Origin: Benincasa hispida
Taxonomy: Eukaryota; Streptophyta; Magnoliopsida; Cucurbitales; Cucurbitaceae
Length of the DNA: 64,000 bases
Assembly (NCBI RefSeq): GCF_009727055.1
Contig: NC_052357.1
Span: 2,473,094 to 2,537,093, forward strand
Direction: 5' to 3'
Every line of letters starts with the position of its first letter. Position 1 is the stretch's first letter. This document shows positions 1 through 10,295 of this stretch, in pieces. The notes beneath the pieces are model-generated. The model did no database searches. It had not been told where the DNA came from and was given only the letters and a program-made list of their open reading frames with translations. The position numbers and the translations under genes are program-made.

Positions 1-1399
1 TAGCTATTTAGTTTATGAGAATTAAGCTTATAAATACTATTTTACTCTTTGGATTTTTTTTTTCTTGTCGGCTCATTAGGAGTGTTTTAAAAGAACAAGT
101 TAAAATTTAAAAACTAAAAAAAATGTAATTTCTAAAACTTGTCTTTGTGTTTTAGCATTTGGTAAAAATTAATTTAAATGTTTAGTTAGGAAAGATGAAA
201 ACCATCGTAAAGAAATTGTAAAAGAATTAAACAAACACATTTTTTAAATAGAAAAAAAAATCAAATAGTTACCATGCTGGTTTAGTTTAGTTTAGTTTTT
301 TTTCTAAAAAATAATTTTAACTATAACGATCCAACTTTCTAAATTATACTATTAGAACATTACTACACATATACATAAACTTGAAAATAAACCTCTCGCT
401 ACTTAAGCGGAATGAATCGAAACTTTTCATTTGAGTAAAGAATTTCAACAAGTTAAAAGTTTTTTTTTTTTTAAAAAAAACATAAATCTTTGGTTTGGGT
501 ACCATAAATATGAGTTTTAAAATAAAATAAAGTAAAACAAACAAAGAACTAAATCATTTGTCTACTAAAAACTGGATCATAGAAGACATGGAAAATAAAT
601 GCAGAAGCGTCAATCTAATCCCACAATTAACCAAATTCTATCCATTTCTGAGGTTTAAAAATCTCACAAGTCTAGAGGATATTAAAAGAATTCATGTCAG
701 ATGGATTTTAAAGTTCTCTAAACAATAATGTTCTAGGATTTAAAAAGTGAAATCTTATAAAACAAACACATATTTTAAATGTCTGTCTGAAATCTCGTGG
801 CAATATCTGTGACGGATCTTAAGTGATTTTGATCCATATGAAAAATTAAGTTTAACTTAAAATCATTCTCAAACATTTCTTATACTAGCATATATGTTTG
901 CGACTAATTTGAAGGTACGGATTCAAACTTCTAATATTTTTTTTTTTTTTTAGCCAAGATGACATATATATCTAAATGAGCTAACTATATATCTCCAACA
1001 ATTAAATCTCTTGATTTTCATTTAACAAAGAGAATTTTCCTGTTCATAGTTGACTCGAAAAAATCAAATTAGAGGGACAACATACAGGAAGATATGTTAT
1101 ATAATATAAATATAATATGTTATATAATATAAATATAATAAATTATTTATAGAATTTTAATTGATGGGATGATTTCATTTATTTAAATGGTCATGTGGTA
1201 ACTAGAGAGGTTCACGGGTGCACATTATTATTATTATTATTATTGGAAAAGCCAGTCAGAGACAGCTTCTCAAAGTAAGCAACAACGACTTTTTTCTTTG
1301 GATCTTTGGCTGTATATAAGCCCGTGAACTTTCTTTTGACAAATGGGGATAAGACCACTGAAGCACCCTTATTTGAAATGATCTCACTTCTAACAAAGG
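1..1399. other. AT-rich spacer, no gene
   Basis: No open frame with recognisable content. The stretch is dominated by poly-A/T runs. A short TTA/ATT microsatellite lies at about 1223-1244, and an imperfect tandem of an AT-rich motif lies near 1090-1140. Around 130-290 a sequence with 'catttggtaa' on the left and 'caaatagttacc' on the right resembles the ends of the Tourist-like MITE at 62784-63065. It may be a decayed relative, but I could not define its ends. Confidence 0.6.
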
Positions 1400-1407
1400 A
1401 TTAAAAT

Positions 1408-1981
1408 TAGGGTTAACATTCAAATCACCCAAATCAAATTAAATGTTAAATCGAATCGAAATCATACTGAATCGAATTAATGTGGTTCGATTCGTTTCGT
1501 TATATTTTCAAATTGAATTATTGTTGTTTTGTTCAGTTTCAATATGAAAATCGATTTGAAACCGAATCGAACCGCTTCTTTAATAAATATATATAAAAGT
1601 TATTTCATTTTATATTATTGTTTGTAGAACAAGAACTTTTATGTTCGTAGTATTTATATTTTTGGATTTTGGAATAATTTTTAAATTTGTTGTTGAACTA
1701 GTAGTGTTATTAGTAATACCACTAACTGTGATTGTTATTATTAAGCTTTAAATATTTTAATTTAATTGTTTTTAAATTTCAAAAGTAATAGTTAAAACTA
1801 TATTTTTAAATACATTGTTTCAAATTATAAAAATTTAGAAACTATGAAAAAATATAAAAAAACCGTGAGACCGAACCGAACATGCAGTTTGGTTCAATTC
1901 TAGAAAATACACTTTTTAAAATTTTTGGTTCGGTTTGATTTGAGTCTCAAACCAAACCAAACCGAACCGTGAACATCCCTA
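1408..1981. mobile_element. hAT-like non-autonomous element with 8-bp target duplication
   Basis: The element is 574 bp with no coding capacity. It is bounded by identical 8-bp sequences, ATTAAAAT, at 1400-1407 and 1982-1989, the target-duplication length expected of hAT transposons. The termini are imperfect inverted repeats: left TAGGGTTAACATTC, and right, read inward on the minus strand, TAGGGATGTTCACGG. TAGGG-type ends are typical of plant hAT elements (family knowledge). Just inside both ends are many copies of the GGTTCGGTTTGG / CCGAACC type motif in opposing orientation, which are likely subterminal repeats. The transposase would have to come from elsewhere. The family name is inferred from ends and TSD length only. 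Confidence 0.75.
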
Positions 1982-1989
1982 ATTAAAAT

Positions 1990-2719
1990 ATTTTGAAGAC
2001 TGAAATTGATAATAATATCAAATTTTCAATTTTGACAAATATGTTAATAAAATATTGATATGATGGATATATTCCTGTAAATAGATGGTAATTTTCTTAT
2101 ATATGTTTTATGTATAAAGATATTAAAGATATTGATTGACCAACTAATTGATTTTTTGTGTATGAGGAAGATATTAGCATTCTATAACACTCATTCAAAT
2201 AACGTCATTTTACTTTTCTTATGTTAATACATTTAAAGAAAATTGGCCTTTGTCAAGAAGAAATGTTTTTCTTTTTTAATTTTGATTTTTAAATGTCTCA
2301 TATTGCATTCTATTGAAATAAAGAAAGAATAATAATTTTGAGTGGTCAAAGTCATTAGAAAATGTTACTTGAATTTAGTTTGACTTTTCAAAATAAATTA
2401 TCACTTCAAGATCAACCTTTTGAATTATTAATTTCTGTCTGAGATTTTTTTTTTTTTTAAAAAAATTGATTTATTAATTGAAAAACATTTATGAATACAA
2501 AAATCTTTTGCAAAATAATAAAAATAAATAAATAATTTATGAAATGAACTTTACTATTTATTTAAGAGAAATTGCAATGACTATCCAATTAAAAATAGGA
2601 TTTAGTAACTATATCTTCAATTTTTGAAATTTTGCATATTTGGCAACATCTTGAAAACTAAAAACACTTTAATGATTTTATAAAGGAATCTGATTTTGAA
2701 CTTTTTCAAATTCCAAAAT
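1990..2719. other. AT-rich spacer, no gene
   Basis: No coding signal seen. Toward the end (about 2567-2700) the text around 'attgcaatgactatcc' and 'ttttgcatatttggcaac' looks like terminal sequence of plant Mutator-like elements. It could be the left end of the element whose transposase remnant is at 3694-3832. I could not find a matching right terminus or target duplication. Confidence 0.4.
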
Positions 2720-3041
2720 TACCCCTCAATGGGTAGTACTACACCCACGCATCTTCACCTTCAGCATTTTCAATCCTCCATTTCCATTCCACTTGTGGTT
2801 CCCTTCTGCAATGTATACTATCTCCATTCTCTAATCCAATAATTCACTGAGCAAGTTGCCCTCCTCGATCGAATCATCGGAACATTTCTCTGTATTACTC
2901 TGTTAATCGCCATTGTAGTCTATCTAGGGTTACTTTATTTACTAATAAAAATGTTTTTTGTTTCTTCGTTTGTGGATTATCGGGCCACCAGAAACCGTTT
3001 AGACTGCTTTACTCCTTAAGGAGACGTTAAATTGTGGAATT
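2720..3041 (+). other. CT-rich leader-like sequence upstream of gene fragments
   Basis: Composition changes from AT-rich spacer to CT-rich 5'-UTR-like sequence. One forward frame (about 2865-3010) reads a hydrophobic stretch of roughly 30 residues beginning DRIIGTFLCITLL, without a start codon. It may be a further captured fragment or chance. I recognise no family. Confidence 0.25.
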
Positions 3042-3113
3042 ATGGGAGAAACTCCGGCGAAAGCGCTTCAGAGGATCCTGGATTCGCCTGGTGTTCATTT
3101 AAGAAATACATAA
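3042..3113 (+). pseudogene. PEP mutase / isocitrate-lyase-like first-exon fragment
   Basis: From the ATG at 3042 the frame gives a 23-residue peptide starting MGETPAKALQRILDSPGV before a stop. This resembles the N-terminus of plant carboxyvinyl-carboxyphosphonate phosphorylmutase (PEP mutase) family proteins, where a basic helix and a TPGVHQGP-like motif precede the first beta strand of the TIM barrel. After GVH the similarity stops abruptly, so only the start of the first exon is present and no catalytic residue is included. A fragment of a different gene follows within 40 bp. This is a family judgement from memory on a short peptide, and a protein search is needed. No function is expected. 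Confidence 0.4.
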
Positions 3114-3149
3114 TTGCTAATTTTTCTTCAACTTCAACATTAATACCAG

Positions 3150-3356
3150 CTAAAGCATTGGAACTGTTCCTACAAGACCTCTGTGATCATTCTGATGCTG
3201 CGGTTGATGATAGAAAGAGGAGGTACAATTTACTTATTTTCCTACAACTATTTTTTTAAGACCCATATATAACTAAACAGCTTAATATCTGATCAGAAAA
3301 CCCGTCGGTATGATGGCAATGATTTTGATGAGTTGAAGAAGAGCAAACAAGGATGA
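3150..3356 (+). pseudogene. NF-YC11 / DRAP1-like (NC2-alpha) gene fragment, two exons
   Basis: A stretch preceded by a plausible splice acceptor (ag before 3150) encodes KALELFLQDLCD, the helix-2 to loop segment of the histone fold in NF-YC11/DRAP1, the alpha subunit of the NC2 transcription repressor that pairs with Dr1 and binds TBP. It jumps to an acidic/basic tail DHSDAAVDDRKRR, has a GT donor at 3223 and an AG acceptor ending at 3296, then reads NDFDELKKSKQG and stops at 3354-3356. KRRKPV and NDFDELKKSK are in different frames, so the second exon is frameshifted. The first half of the histone fold and the segment after LCD are missing, so the piece cannot make a working subunit. Retained introns argue for DNA-level capture over retroposition. 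Confidence 0.6.
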
Positions 3357-3479
3357 TTGTGCTTTCCTTTTTTTAATTCCTTTGAGGTGATTTCGTTAGG
3401 ATTTGGAGAGATTGTGGAGTGTAGGTTCATCAATAGAGGTCTAATTTGGGTTTTCTTAGTTTATACTTTGGCTAGGGAT

Positions 3480-4080
3480 TGAGTAGCGTGCCTTAGGTTG
3501 TGATTGTTATATAATTGTCATTTGATTGCTATTTGATTGTCTTGAGATTGCTATTTGATTTTTATCTAATTTCTATCTGATTACCATCCTTGGTATTTTA
3601 TAATATAAATCTGAGTTATATCAATGTGATTGCAATCTGATTCTTATTTAATTTCTATTATAGAAGTATTGTAGAGTAAACTACATTATATTGCCTCCGA
3701 TTGTTAAACGTCAAGCAAAGACCTTAGAAGCAAAGAATTCCTTAAATTGTTGAATTGACAAAGCACATGAAGTGTAGGCGTTATAAGCATGTTGGTCATA
3801 ATAGAAGAATATGTAAATTTACATATGTTTGAACAATCATATTGTGGACATTAAGATATATTTGTTATTTGTTTTCATGTGAGTACAACAGTGTATTATT
3901 TTAGTTGTTTTTTTGTGCATTAATAGATTGTTTTAGCAATAAATATAAGATAATAATGATGGATAACATTTATATGGTAATTAGATAATAATCAGTAGAC
4001 AATCAGTTGGCAATATAAAAAACGACTAACTATGGCAATCAGATGACAAGAAGATATTCCTTGTGTAAAGTTTTGTTCTT
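3480..4080 (+). mobile_element. Mutator-like (MULE) transposase C-terminal remnant
   Basis: At 3694 a frame reads PPIVKRQAKTLEAKNS, like the basic PPKVKRPxGRP linker near the end of MuDR-type transposases. In the +1-shifted frame at 3770-3832 it reads KCRRYKHVGHNRRICKF and stops. This matches the C-terminal zinc knuckle (CxxC..GHN..TC), with the second cysteine replaced by tyrosine. The DDE catalytic core and the MULE domain are absent. Flanking both sides are repeated 'ttgattgtcatttgattgc' type tracts (3500-3560) and their inverse 'caatcagatgacaag' (3965-4050), in opposing orientation. The gene fragments at 3042-3356 lie just upstream, so this may be the remains of a gene-carrying MULE. Inactive. 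Confidence 0.5.
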
Positions 4081-4235
4081 GACTCAAATCAAATCTCAAA
4101 TCACTATTGTTGTTATTGTTTTATTATTATTTTAAAACCTTCCCTTCTCTCAAATTTTAAACTAATGGATAGAAAATGGAATGTAATCAAATTACAATTA
4201 GAAACTATTAACTAAAAGACAAAAAAAGAAGATAA

Positions 4236-4299
4236 TCAAATAATAATGGACATTGAAGAGGGTGTACAATGTTGGTTTAAAACCGACATTAAAGATAAT
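4236..4299 (+). repeat. 64-bp direct repeat, left copy
   Basis: This 64-bp stretch (starting tcaaataataatggacattg) recurs in the same orientation at 16209-16272 with only a handful of differences. The two copies exactly flank the 12-kb block of LTR sequences between them. It is far too long for a retrotransposon target duplication. The 'ttaaaaccgacatt' core resembles the subterminal ACGTCGG-type repeats of CACTA elements, so both may belong to one CACTA-like element. Confidence 0.7.
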
Positions 4300-5928
4300 T
4301 GATAACAGATAGAAATGCACGCCATTATAGGCCTTTTATTTAGAATTATGAGGGCTGTTAAGTAGAAGATGCAACGATTATACTTAGAATTCATGAGAAA
4401 ATGAGCTTGCATCGATCGGTATTAAGAATCTCGGCTAACCCATTATTATGCGTTATTATGCGTTCAAATGTCTATCTTTATAGCTAACACAGGAAGTGGT
4501 CGCATATGCGGAAGCCAGGCTATCGCAAAGATGCCCACATGTGGGGAAGCTCTCCATCGCATAGGCGAACGCATACATCAACGCATGGATGTTGCGGCCA
4601 TCGCATAGAAGTTGCAGTTGTCAAGCGAATGCGGTCATCGTAGAGAGATGTGGCTAGAGAATAATAACCATAATAGAGGGATGACTGCAAGGGTGGTGGA
4701 ATGCTTTGATACTCCAGAAACCAAGCATAAAACATACCTCGAGAGTATCAAAAGGTGATGTTGGCATTTCACCTACTACGCCGTTAGCAACAGAGATTCA
4801 GAGCGGATCCATCACGTCCATCACGCCGTTAGCTGCAGAATTTCAGAGAAGGACCATTAATGCTGTCGGCGATCAAACTCTATAAATAGAAGCCGTTGAG
4901 TAGAACTTCAATTTATCCAAGGTTTTTTGCCTGAGGTTCTCTGCCTTAGGGTTGATCCTCGTGATCCAGACCAAAGCGTGAGAAGATAGTCTTGAGAGTT
5001 TTTCATCCCTTCAATCATTCCGAGTGACAACTGGAGCCTTCACTGAAGTTAGAGCACGAGAGAGTCTACTCCACCGCCCATCTATGGCACCACCGGAAGC
5101 CTTGACACACATCTGATAGAAGCAAGACATTACTTCCATCCGCCCCTTCATATCTCTTCTATCCTTGTATTGTATTACATTTTGGCTTAAGAGATTAATA
5201 CATTTTGTGATCAATGCATTTCTATATTTTCCTTCAATTCCATCTCCATCTTCATTTACTTAGTATCCTTTACTTTCATTGCATCACTGAGTAAGACTGT
5301 TAGAGTATCACATACTTAATCATGAGGCATAGGGATATGAAGCATGTAGCAAACGACTGGGAGGTGTGCGTTGCGCGAGTGTTGTAAGAAAACCTTATTT
5401 GCTTGTGTGAAGCTGTAGCAATGCTTGTCTATGAGCAAACACAATGCTTGTCTATGAGTAGAATCAGCAGCAACTAACTGTCCGGGAGGGTAAGTAGTTG
5501 ATCACATTAAGCAATGTAATCAAGTGTTCACTAGAGATAGGAATAATCTTACGTCAGCTAGGCTTATGCGATTACCTTGTCTTATGAGCGCATCATTCAT
5601 CATTTAGGCAAACTTAGGAGAGTAGTCTAAAAACCAAATCTAAGACTCGAGAGAGCGGATTAGATCGTATAAGCAAGAATGGGGAACATAGGAATAAGCT
5701 CCGTTTGCTACTACACAGCATATGCACCCTTTAAGTAGGATATGGTGGTATGCGGTCATCTTACTTATGTGTGAGAGTACGTGAGCAGGAATATAGAGGC
5801 TTAGAGATAGGCTTCTCGACATTATCACATATACATCGCATGCGTCTACGTCAAGTGTGTATAGCATGATCACATAGCTTGCGTTGGTTGGGGTTACCCT
5901 TCGGTCAAGCTTAGTGTTGCAATGAAGA
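4300..5928 (+). mobile_element. LTR-like unit, copy 1 (left part, split by Athila insertion)
   Basis: Begins TGATAACAGATAGAAATGC directly after the 64-bp repeat. It aligns along most of its length with 13966-15660 (for example the shared ACCCATTATTATGCGTTATT segment, the TATA region, and the CACCACCGGAAGCC / CACCACCGGCAGCC segment). It is interrupted at 5928 by the Athila element and resumes at 13833-13965, where 'gaagacatcc..' continues as it does around 15545. It contains a promoter-like TATA at 4881, no coding region, and dense CGCAT/ATGCG motifs. The start resembles the sense start of the Athila LTR (TGATAATGGGCAGAAATG), so this is probably an older LTR of a related gypsy family in plus orientation. 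Confidence 0.65.
4881..4888 (+). promoter_or_regulatory. TATA box of LTR-like unit copy 1
   Basis: TATAAATA preceded by ATCAAACTC. The identical context is found in copy 2 at 14570. It is followed within about 40 bp by a pyrimidine-rich leader, as expected of an LTR U3/R boundary. This is a sequence match only; no transcription evidence. Confidence 0.5.
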
Positions 5929-7589
5929 TGATGCGTTGTTTTATTAAGTGGAAATATGGATGATATGAGTTGATGGAATTGCGTTGTGCACTCAAGTTTC
6001 CCCAGCAGAATTCAAGTGTAAATTTCTCTAAGTTTCCTCGTAAGTCCAGGGTCGAACACAGGGACTTGTGAAAATAGTTGCGTTAGTGATTTTTATGAAG
6101 ACTTGCGGTAACCAGTTAAATAAATAAATCGTTGAGTTTGTTATTTGCATTAATGAAAATAAATAACGAATGCGGAAGAGTTTGAAAAGAGTTGGTAAAT
6201 GGGAAATACGATGAATATGCGGTGAACGGATTGAGAAAAGTTTCGGCTAACACTCCCTAGAATGCGTTCATGCTTTGCGATCAAGCAACATGCATACAGT
6301 AGTAAACCACCTCTCGGCGTGAATGCTACAACTTCTACGGCTAGAACGCATGCAATAAATATGCGATAAGTCTACAGGGTTTACACATAAACCTCTATCT
6401 CTATTTATGCGATGACAACATGACAATCATACAAATATGCGACCATATAATATCATTCTCATTCTTAGGATGCATGCGATGCAATTTGACAAACAGAGCT
6501 TATCTCTAAGTCCCTATCTCTTGTTTATGCAAGCCTAATCTTGCTCTTTCGAGTCCAGATTCTAACCTAGCTCTCTCGAGACATTAGGTTCTTTATTTAG
6601 ATTCTCTCTCGAGTAACTTTAAAGGGTATTTTGCACAGCATAAAACAAGACAATCGCAAGCAATGAACTCCCTAGGTCATGTTAGCTTAGTTCTTCTCAA
6701 CCCATTCAACTAGTTTAGCTACTCATGCATATTAAGAGAGTGAGCAGATGTAGAAATAGAACTTCTATTGAATAGATATAAAGATGAAGTACAAAATAAC
6801 AATGCAACTATAGTAAAGAGCCTGGTAGTAATTTCTTGCTGTCAGGTGTTTATAATTGTTTCTACTTCGTGCTCTAAAGATATTCTCTCTCTCGTGAGAG
6901 TCGATTCTCTCTCTGTTCTTATGCCCCAAGGTTCTCTCTCGAGTTGTCCTAGCCGATCTTCGGCACCACCACTCTTCTCTTGCTCAGCCTTAAAAATGGA
7001 AGAAAACTATGAATAGAAGCAACTGGTTAACTCGTCAACCGATCAACCCCTTTTCTGAAGAATGCACTTGGTATTTATAGGGCATCAATGGTGAAAGGCG
7101 GTTTCTCTCTCTCGGTTGTACAGATGGGACAACTTTAATTCCTGATTGACGCGCCAAATAATTATTACCGATAAAGCTGAATGTACTTCGTGACCGTTAT
7201 CGGCTGTCAACTTAATTTGGATTCAACTGTCATCAGCTTTCTGTCCTATTGCTCTTAATTATCCTTTCACCCAGATGCGCCCACTATGTTGCACTGACCA
7301 AGTTGCGGCGATTCTTCTTGGGCGAATGTTTGCGAGCAAGATCAACACAAAACCTTGTGGTGAAGTTGCACTCGACCAATGAATTCCTATGATCGCAATC
7401 TTTGCATTGCGTTAACGCAAATTTTGCACAAAAATACAAAGATCAATTCTTCTAATGCGTTGGATGCATGCGACCGCAATATTATAGATTTTATGCTTAA
7501 TGGACGCAATTTAATCTTATTTCATCAATGCAATCCAACATTGTTTAAGAACTTAGCACTATGATAATGTGCATTTCTGCCCATTATCA
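5929..7589 (-). repeat. Athila 3' LTR
   Basis: The LTR is 1661 bp and runs TGATGCG...CCATTATCA. It aligns end to end with 12258-13832 with scattered substitutions and short indels. It contains the phrase AAGTCCAGGGTCGAACACAG (6044) that recurs in other LTR-like blocks of this window, and CTCGAG-rich tracts near 6550-6620. No promoter was assigned. Confidence 0.9.
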
Positions 7590-7601
7590 CACCCCCAATT
7601 T
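7590..7601 (-). other. Athila polypurine tract
   Basis: On the minus strand AAATTGGGGGTG ends exactly where the 3' LTR begins (TGATAATGGG). It primes plus-strand DNA synthesis. Position and composition fit the usual Athila tract. Confidence 0.75.
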
Positions 7602-7857
7602 AAACAATGTTTGTCCTTAAGCATAAGCTAAAGATTCCTTTAGCAAGTCCACCGCAAAGTTCTTTTCCTAGATTTCTCAAGGATACTTCATTCAAGTCCT
7701 ATATACCAGAATTTTCTTAAGTCTTATTCAAGTCTCTTCCTAAAATATTTCTAAGACTTAGGGATTGCAAGCTTAATTTTCAAAAGGACTTTGCAAATTC
7801 CGGAACATCGCATGATTTATTTCAAAAAGAAAATTTTCCTCCTGGGTGACAAATAAT
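7602..7857 (-). other. Athila 3' untranslated region
   Basis: Noncoding sequence between the last pol residues and the polypurine tract. No integrase motif (HHCC or DDE) is seen in any frame. A single N at 7875 lies just outside, in a poly-A run. Confidence 0.6.
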
Positions 7858-8518
7858 TCATCCTTGCAAAAAAAANTGCACCTCTTTTATATAGATTTGG
7901 CTCATCCAATAATAGTCTCTGTATTCATTCTTGAGCTTCTTCTGTTGATGATAGGTGTAATCTTCAGGAAATTGTTCAAAAACCAAATAATTAACGATGT
8001 CCACATACCAGGGCAATTCTTCTTTGTGGAATAGCTGCTCGTCCGGGAATACAACACTCACCTTAGATTCATTGCGGTCAACCTTGAGATTTTCCAATCT
8101 GGACAAGTGATCCGCAACTTGATTCACTGTCCCCTTCCGATCAAATTATCTCGATATCAAATTCTTGAAGGAGGTAGTCTTTCCCAACAATGTGAATGAA
8201 TACATTGGTTCCCAACAAATATGCCATGAATTTCTCTAACGCAAAAATCACAGCCAGGAGTTCTTTCTCAGTGGTGGTATAATTTATTTGAGCAGAGTTT
8301 AGAGTTTTACTTGCATATGCGATGGGAAGCAAAATAGTTTTCTTCTTTTGTGCTAATGCAACCCCCATTGCATACCTGCTTGCGTCGCACATGATTTCAA
8401 ATGGTATTGTCCAATCCGGCGCAATCAGTACGGATGCAGTAATCAGCGCATCTTTTAATACTCTGAATGCGTTGAGGCAATTGTTGTCAAACTCAAATTT
8501 CCTGTCTGCCTCTAACAA
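7858..8518 (-). pseudogene. Athila RNase H and pol tail, truncated
   Basis: Minus-strand reading from 8518: a connection region with FRVLKDALITASVL, then the RNase H domain with CDASRYAMGVALAQ, SAQINYTTTEKELLAVIFALEKF and LLQEFDIEI. After a frame break near 8140 the frame 8127-7858 gives QVADHLSRLE, PWYVDIVNYL and QQKKLKNEYRDYYW, which in intact elements lead into the integrase zinc finger. Reading ends at an N-containing codon, and no HHCC motif follows. Known role: RNase H degrades the RNA strand of the reverse-transcription hybrid. The missing integrase makes the product insufficient for insertion. Confidence 0.85.
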
Positions 8519-9540
8519 TGCACTCAGTGTCGTGCTATCTTAGAAAAGTCTTTGACGAATCGTCTGTAAAATTCAGCGTGCCCCAAGAAGCTTCGCACAA
8601 CCTTCACGCTGGTTGGAGGTGGGAGTTTTTCAATTGCTTCAATCTTTGCTTTGTCCACCTCCAACCCTTCCCGGAAGATTTTGTGTCACAACATTATACC
8701 CTCTTTCTCCATGAAGTGACATTTTTCCCAGTTGAGCACCAGGTTCGTCTCTTCACATCTCTTCAGAATTTTCTCCAAATTGGCCAGACAGACTTCATAA
8801 GTGTTCCCATAAATGGAGAAGTCATCCATAAATATTTCCCCTGAGTCCTCGAGAAAATTTGAAAAGATCGCCATCATACACCTCTAGAACGTGCTCGGCG
8901 CAATGTAGAGGCCAAACGGCATGCGGCGAAAAGCGAATGTCCCATATGGGCAGGTGAATGTGGTCTTGTCTTAATCTTTAGGAGATATCATGATTTGATT
9001 ATATCCGACATACCCATCCAAAAAGTAGTAGAAATCATTCCTTGCTAGTCTGTCTAGCATTTGATCAATGAATGGCAGAGGGAAGTGATCTTTCTTTGTG
9101 GTTGCATTCAACTTGCGGTAGTCTATGCATATGTGCCATCCAGTGATGGTCCTTTGTGGTATTAATTCATTATTCTCATTTGGGACTACCGTCATTCTGA
9201 CCTTCTTCAGCACACATTGCATGGGGCTGACCCACATGCTATCTGCTATGGGATAGATAATGCCCGCATCTAGCCACTTGATAATCTCCTTTTTTACGAC
9301 CTCTTTCATCGCAGGGTTGAGTCTGCTTTGATGTTCAATTGTTACTTTGTGGTCGTCTTCTAGACGAATGTGGTGCATGCAGTATGCGGGGCTAATTCCT
9401 CTGATGTCAGCGAGCATCCAGCCAATTGCTTGCACATGTTTCTTGAGAATGCTTATCAACACATTCTTTTGATCTTTGTTGAGCACAGAGGAAATTATCA
9501 CTGGCAGCTTCTTTTTCTGCCCCAGAAATGTGTACTTCAA
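8519..9540 (-). pseudogene. Athila reverse transcriptase
   Basis: Minus-strand frame 9540-8971 holds the RT N-terminal half: IGWMLADIRGISPAYCMHHI, the CIDYRKLNATTKKDHFPLP motif and FDGYVGYNQI-like FLDGYVGYNQIMISPKD, then a stop where glutamine is expected. Frame 8877-8686 continues with the catalytic box IFMDDFSIYG and LVLNWEKCHFM. The DD pair is intact. Further text (PPPTSV, SFLGHAEFYRRFVKDFS) is in a shifted frame around 8540-8640. Known role: copies the element RNA into DNA in cytoplasmic particles. Stops and frameshifts make it a pseudogene. Confidence 0.9.
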
Positions 9541-9770
9541 ATGGGTTGGTAGGGTTTTCAGTTCTAGCCACGAGGGAAGGTTGCGTTGGTTTTCTTTCTT
9601 CTTTTGGTTGTTTTTCTTGCGTTGCGATCATTTCTTCTTCTTTGTTTATTTTTGCTACGATTGCATTGCAGGTAGCTACGAATGCGTTGGCATCCTCTTC
9701 TTCACACTCTTCATCAGACTTTTCTTCTTCAATCAAATTCAAGTCATCATCAGAATCTTGCAGGTCTTCC

Positions 9771-10015
9771 TCATCCAAAAATTTCATGGCACAAATTATA
9801 TTAAATTTGAGCTTATGTCCGTTGATTACTCCCTTGTGCATATCAATTTGAGCATGACGGTTGATAGAAAAGGTCGCCCCAAAATGATGGGTACATCTTT
9901 ATCGACTTCATAATCTAGGATGATGAAGTCAGCTGGCAAAATAAATTTATCAATCGTTATCAGCACATCCTTCACCTTACCTTCTGGATGAACCAGAGAT
10001 CTGTCAGCTAATTGG
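9771..10015. repeat. Block duplicated across N gap, copy 1
   Basis: The same ~245 bp occurs at 10049-10295 in the same orientation, differing almost only by single-base insertions or deletions. The two copies sit on either side of the 25-N gap. Such a pattern is expected when two overlapping contig ends were placed side by side without merging. Confidence 0.85.
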
Positions 10016-10040
10016 NNNNNNNNNNNNNNNNNNNNNNNNN
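10016..10040. other. Assembly gap (25 N)
   Basis: A run of N. The flanking duplicated blocks suggest the true gap length is zero or negative (overlap). Confidence 0.95.
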
Positions 10041-10048
10041 GAGAGAGT

Positions 10049-10295
10049 TCATCCAAAAATTTCATGGCACAAATTATATTAAATTTGAGCTTATGTCCGT
10101 TGATTACTCTTGTGCAATATCAATTTGAGCATGACGGTTGATAGAAAAAGGTCGCCCCAAATGATGGGTACATCTTTATCGACTTCATAATCTAGATAGA
10201 TGAAGTCAAGCTGGCAAAATAAATTTATCAATCCGTTATCAGCACATCCTTCACCTTAACCTTCTGGATGAACCAGAGATCTGTCAGCTAATTGG
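10049..10295. repeat. Block duplicated across N gap, copy 2 (error-rich)
   Basis: Second copy of 9771-10015. It carries extra or missing bases, e.g. 'gaaaaaggtcgcccc' against 'gaaaaggtcgcccca', which break the protease frame preserved in copy 1. Frames remain poor through about 11230, consistent with low consensus quality. Confidence 0.8.

Larger units (their letters stand above)
9541..10065 (-). pseudogene. Athila protease region and linker
   Basis: The minus-strand frame 10065-9826 reads LADRSLVHPEGKVKDVLI, FILPADFIILDYE and VPIILGRPFLST. This is the C-terminal half of the retropepsin-like aspartic protease of Athila elements, including the ILGRPFL strand. The expected active-site DxG segment would lie beyond the N gap at 10016-10040 and is not seen. 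The frame 9841-9407 is an acidic, lysine-rich linker leading to RT. The block 9771-10015 is repeated at 10049-10295, which I treat as an assembly artefact. Confidence 0.7.

Noticed and set aside
7379..7564. 61-residue plus-strand ORF repeated at 13615-13800
   Set aside because: It lies at the same place in both Athila LTRs, so its repetition follows from LTR duplication. No domain and antisense to the element.
9476..9913. Long plus-strand ORFs opposite the Athila linker
   Set aside because: They are shadows of the acidic minus-strand coding region (Ser/Phe-rich as expected from antisense of Glu/Lys codons).
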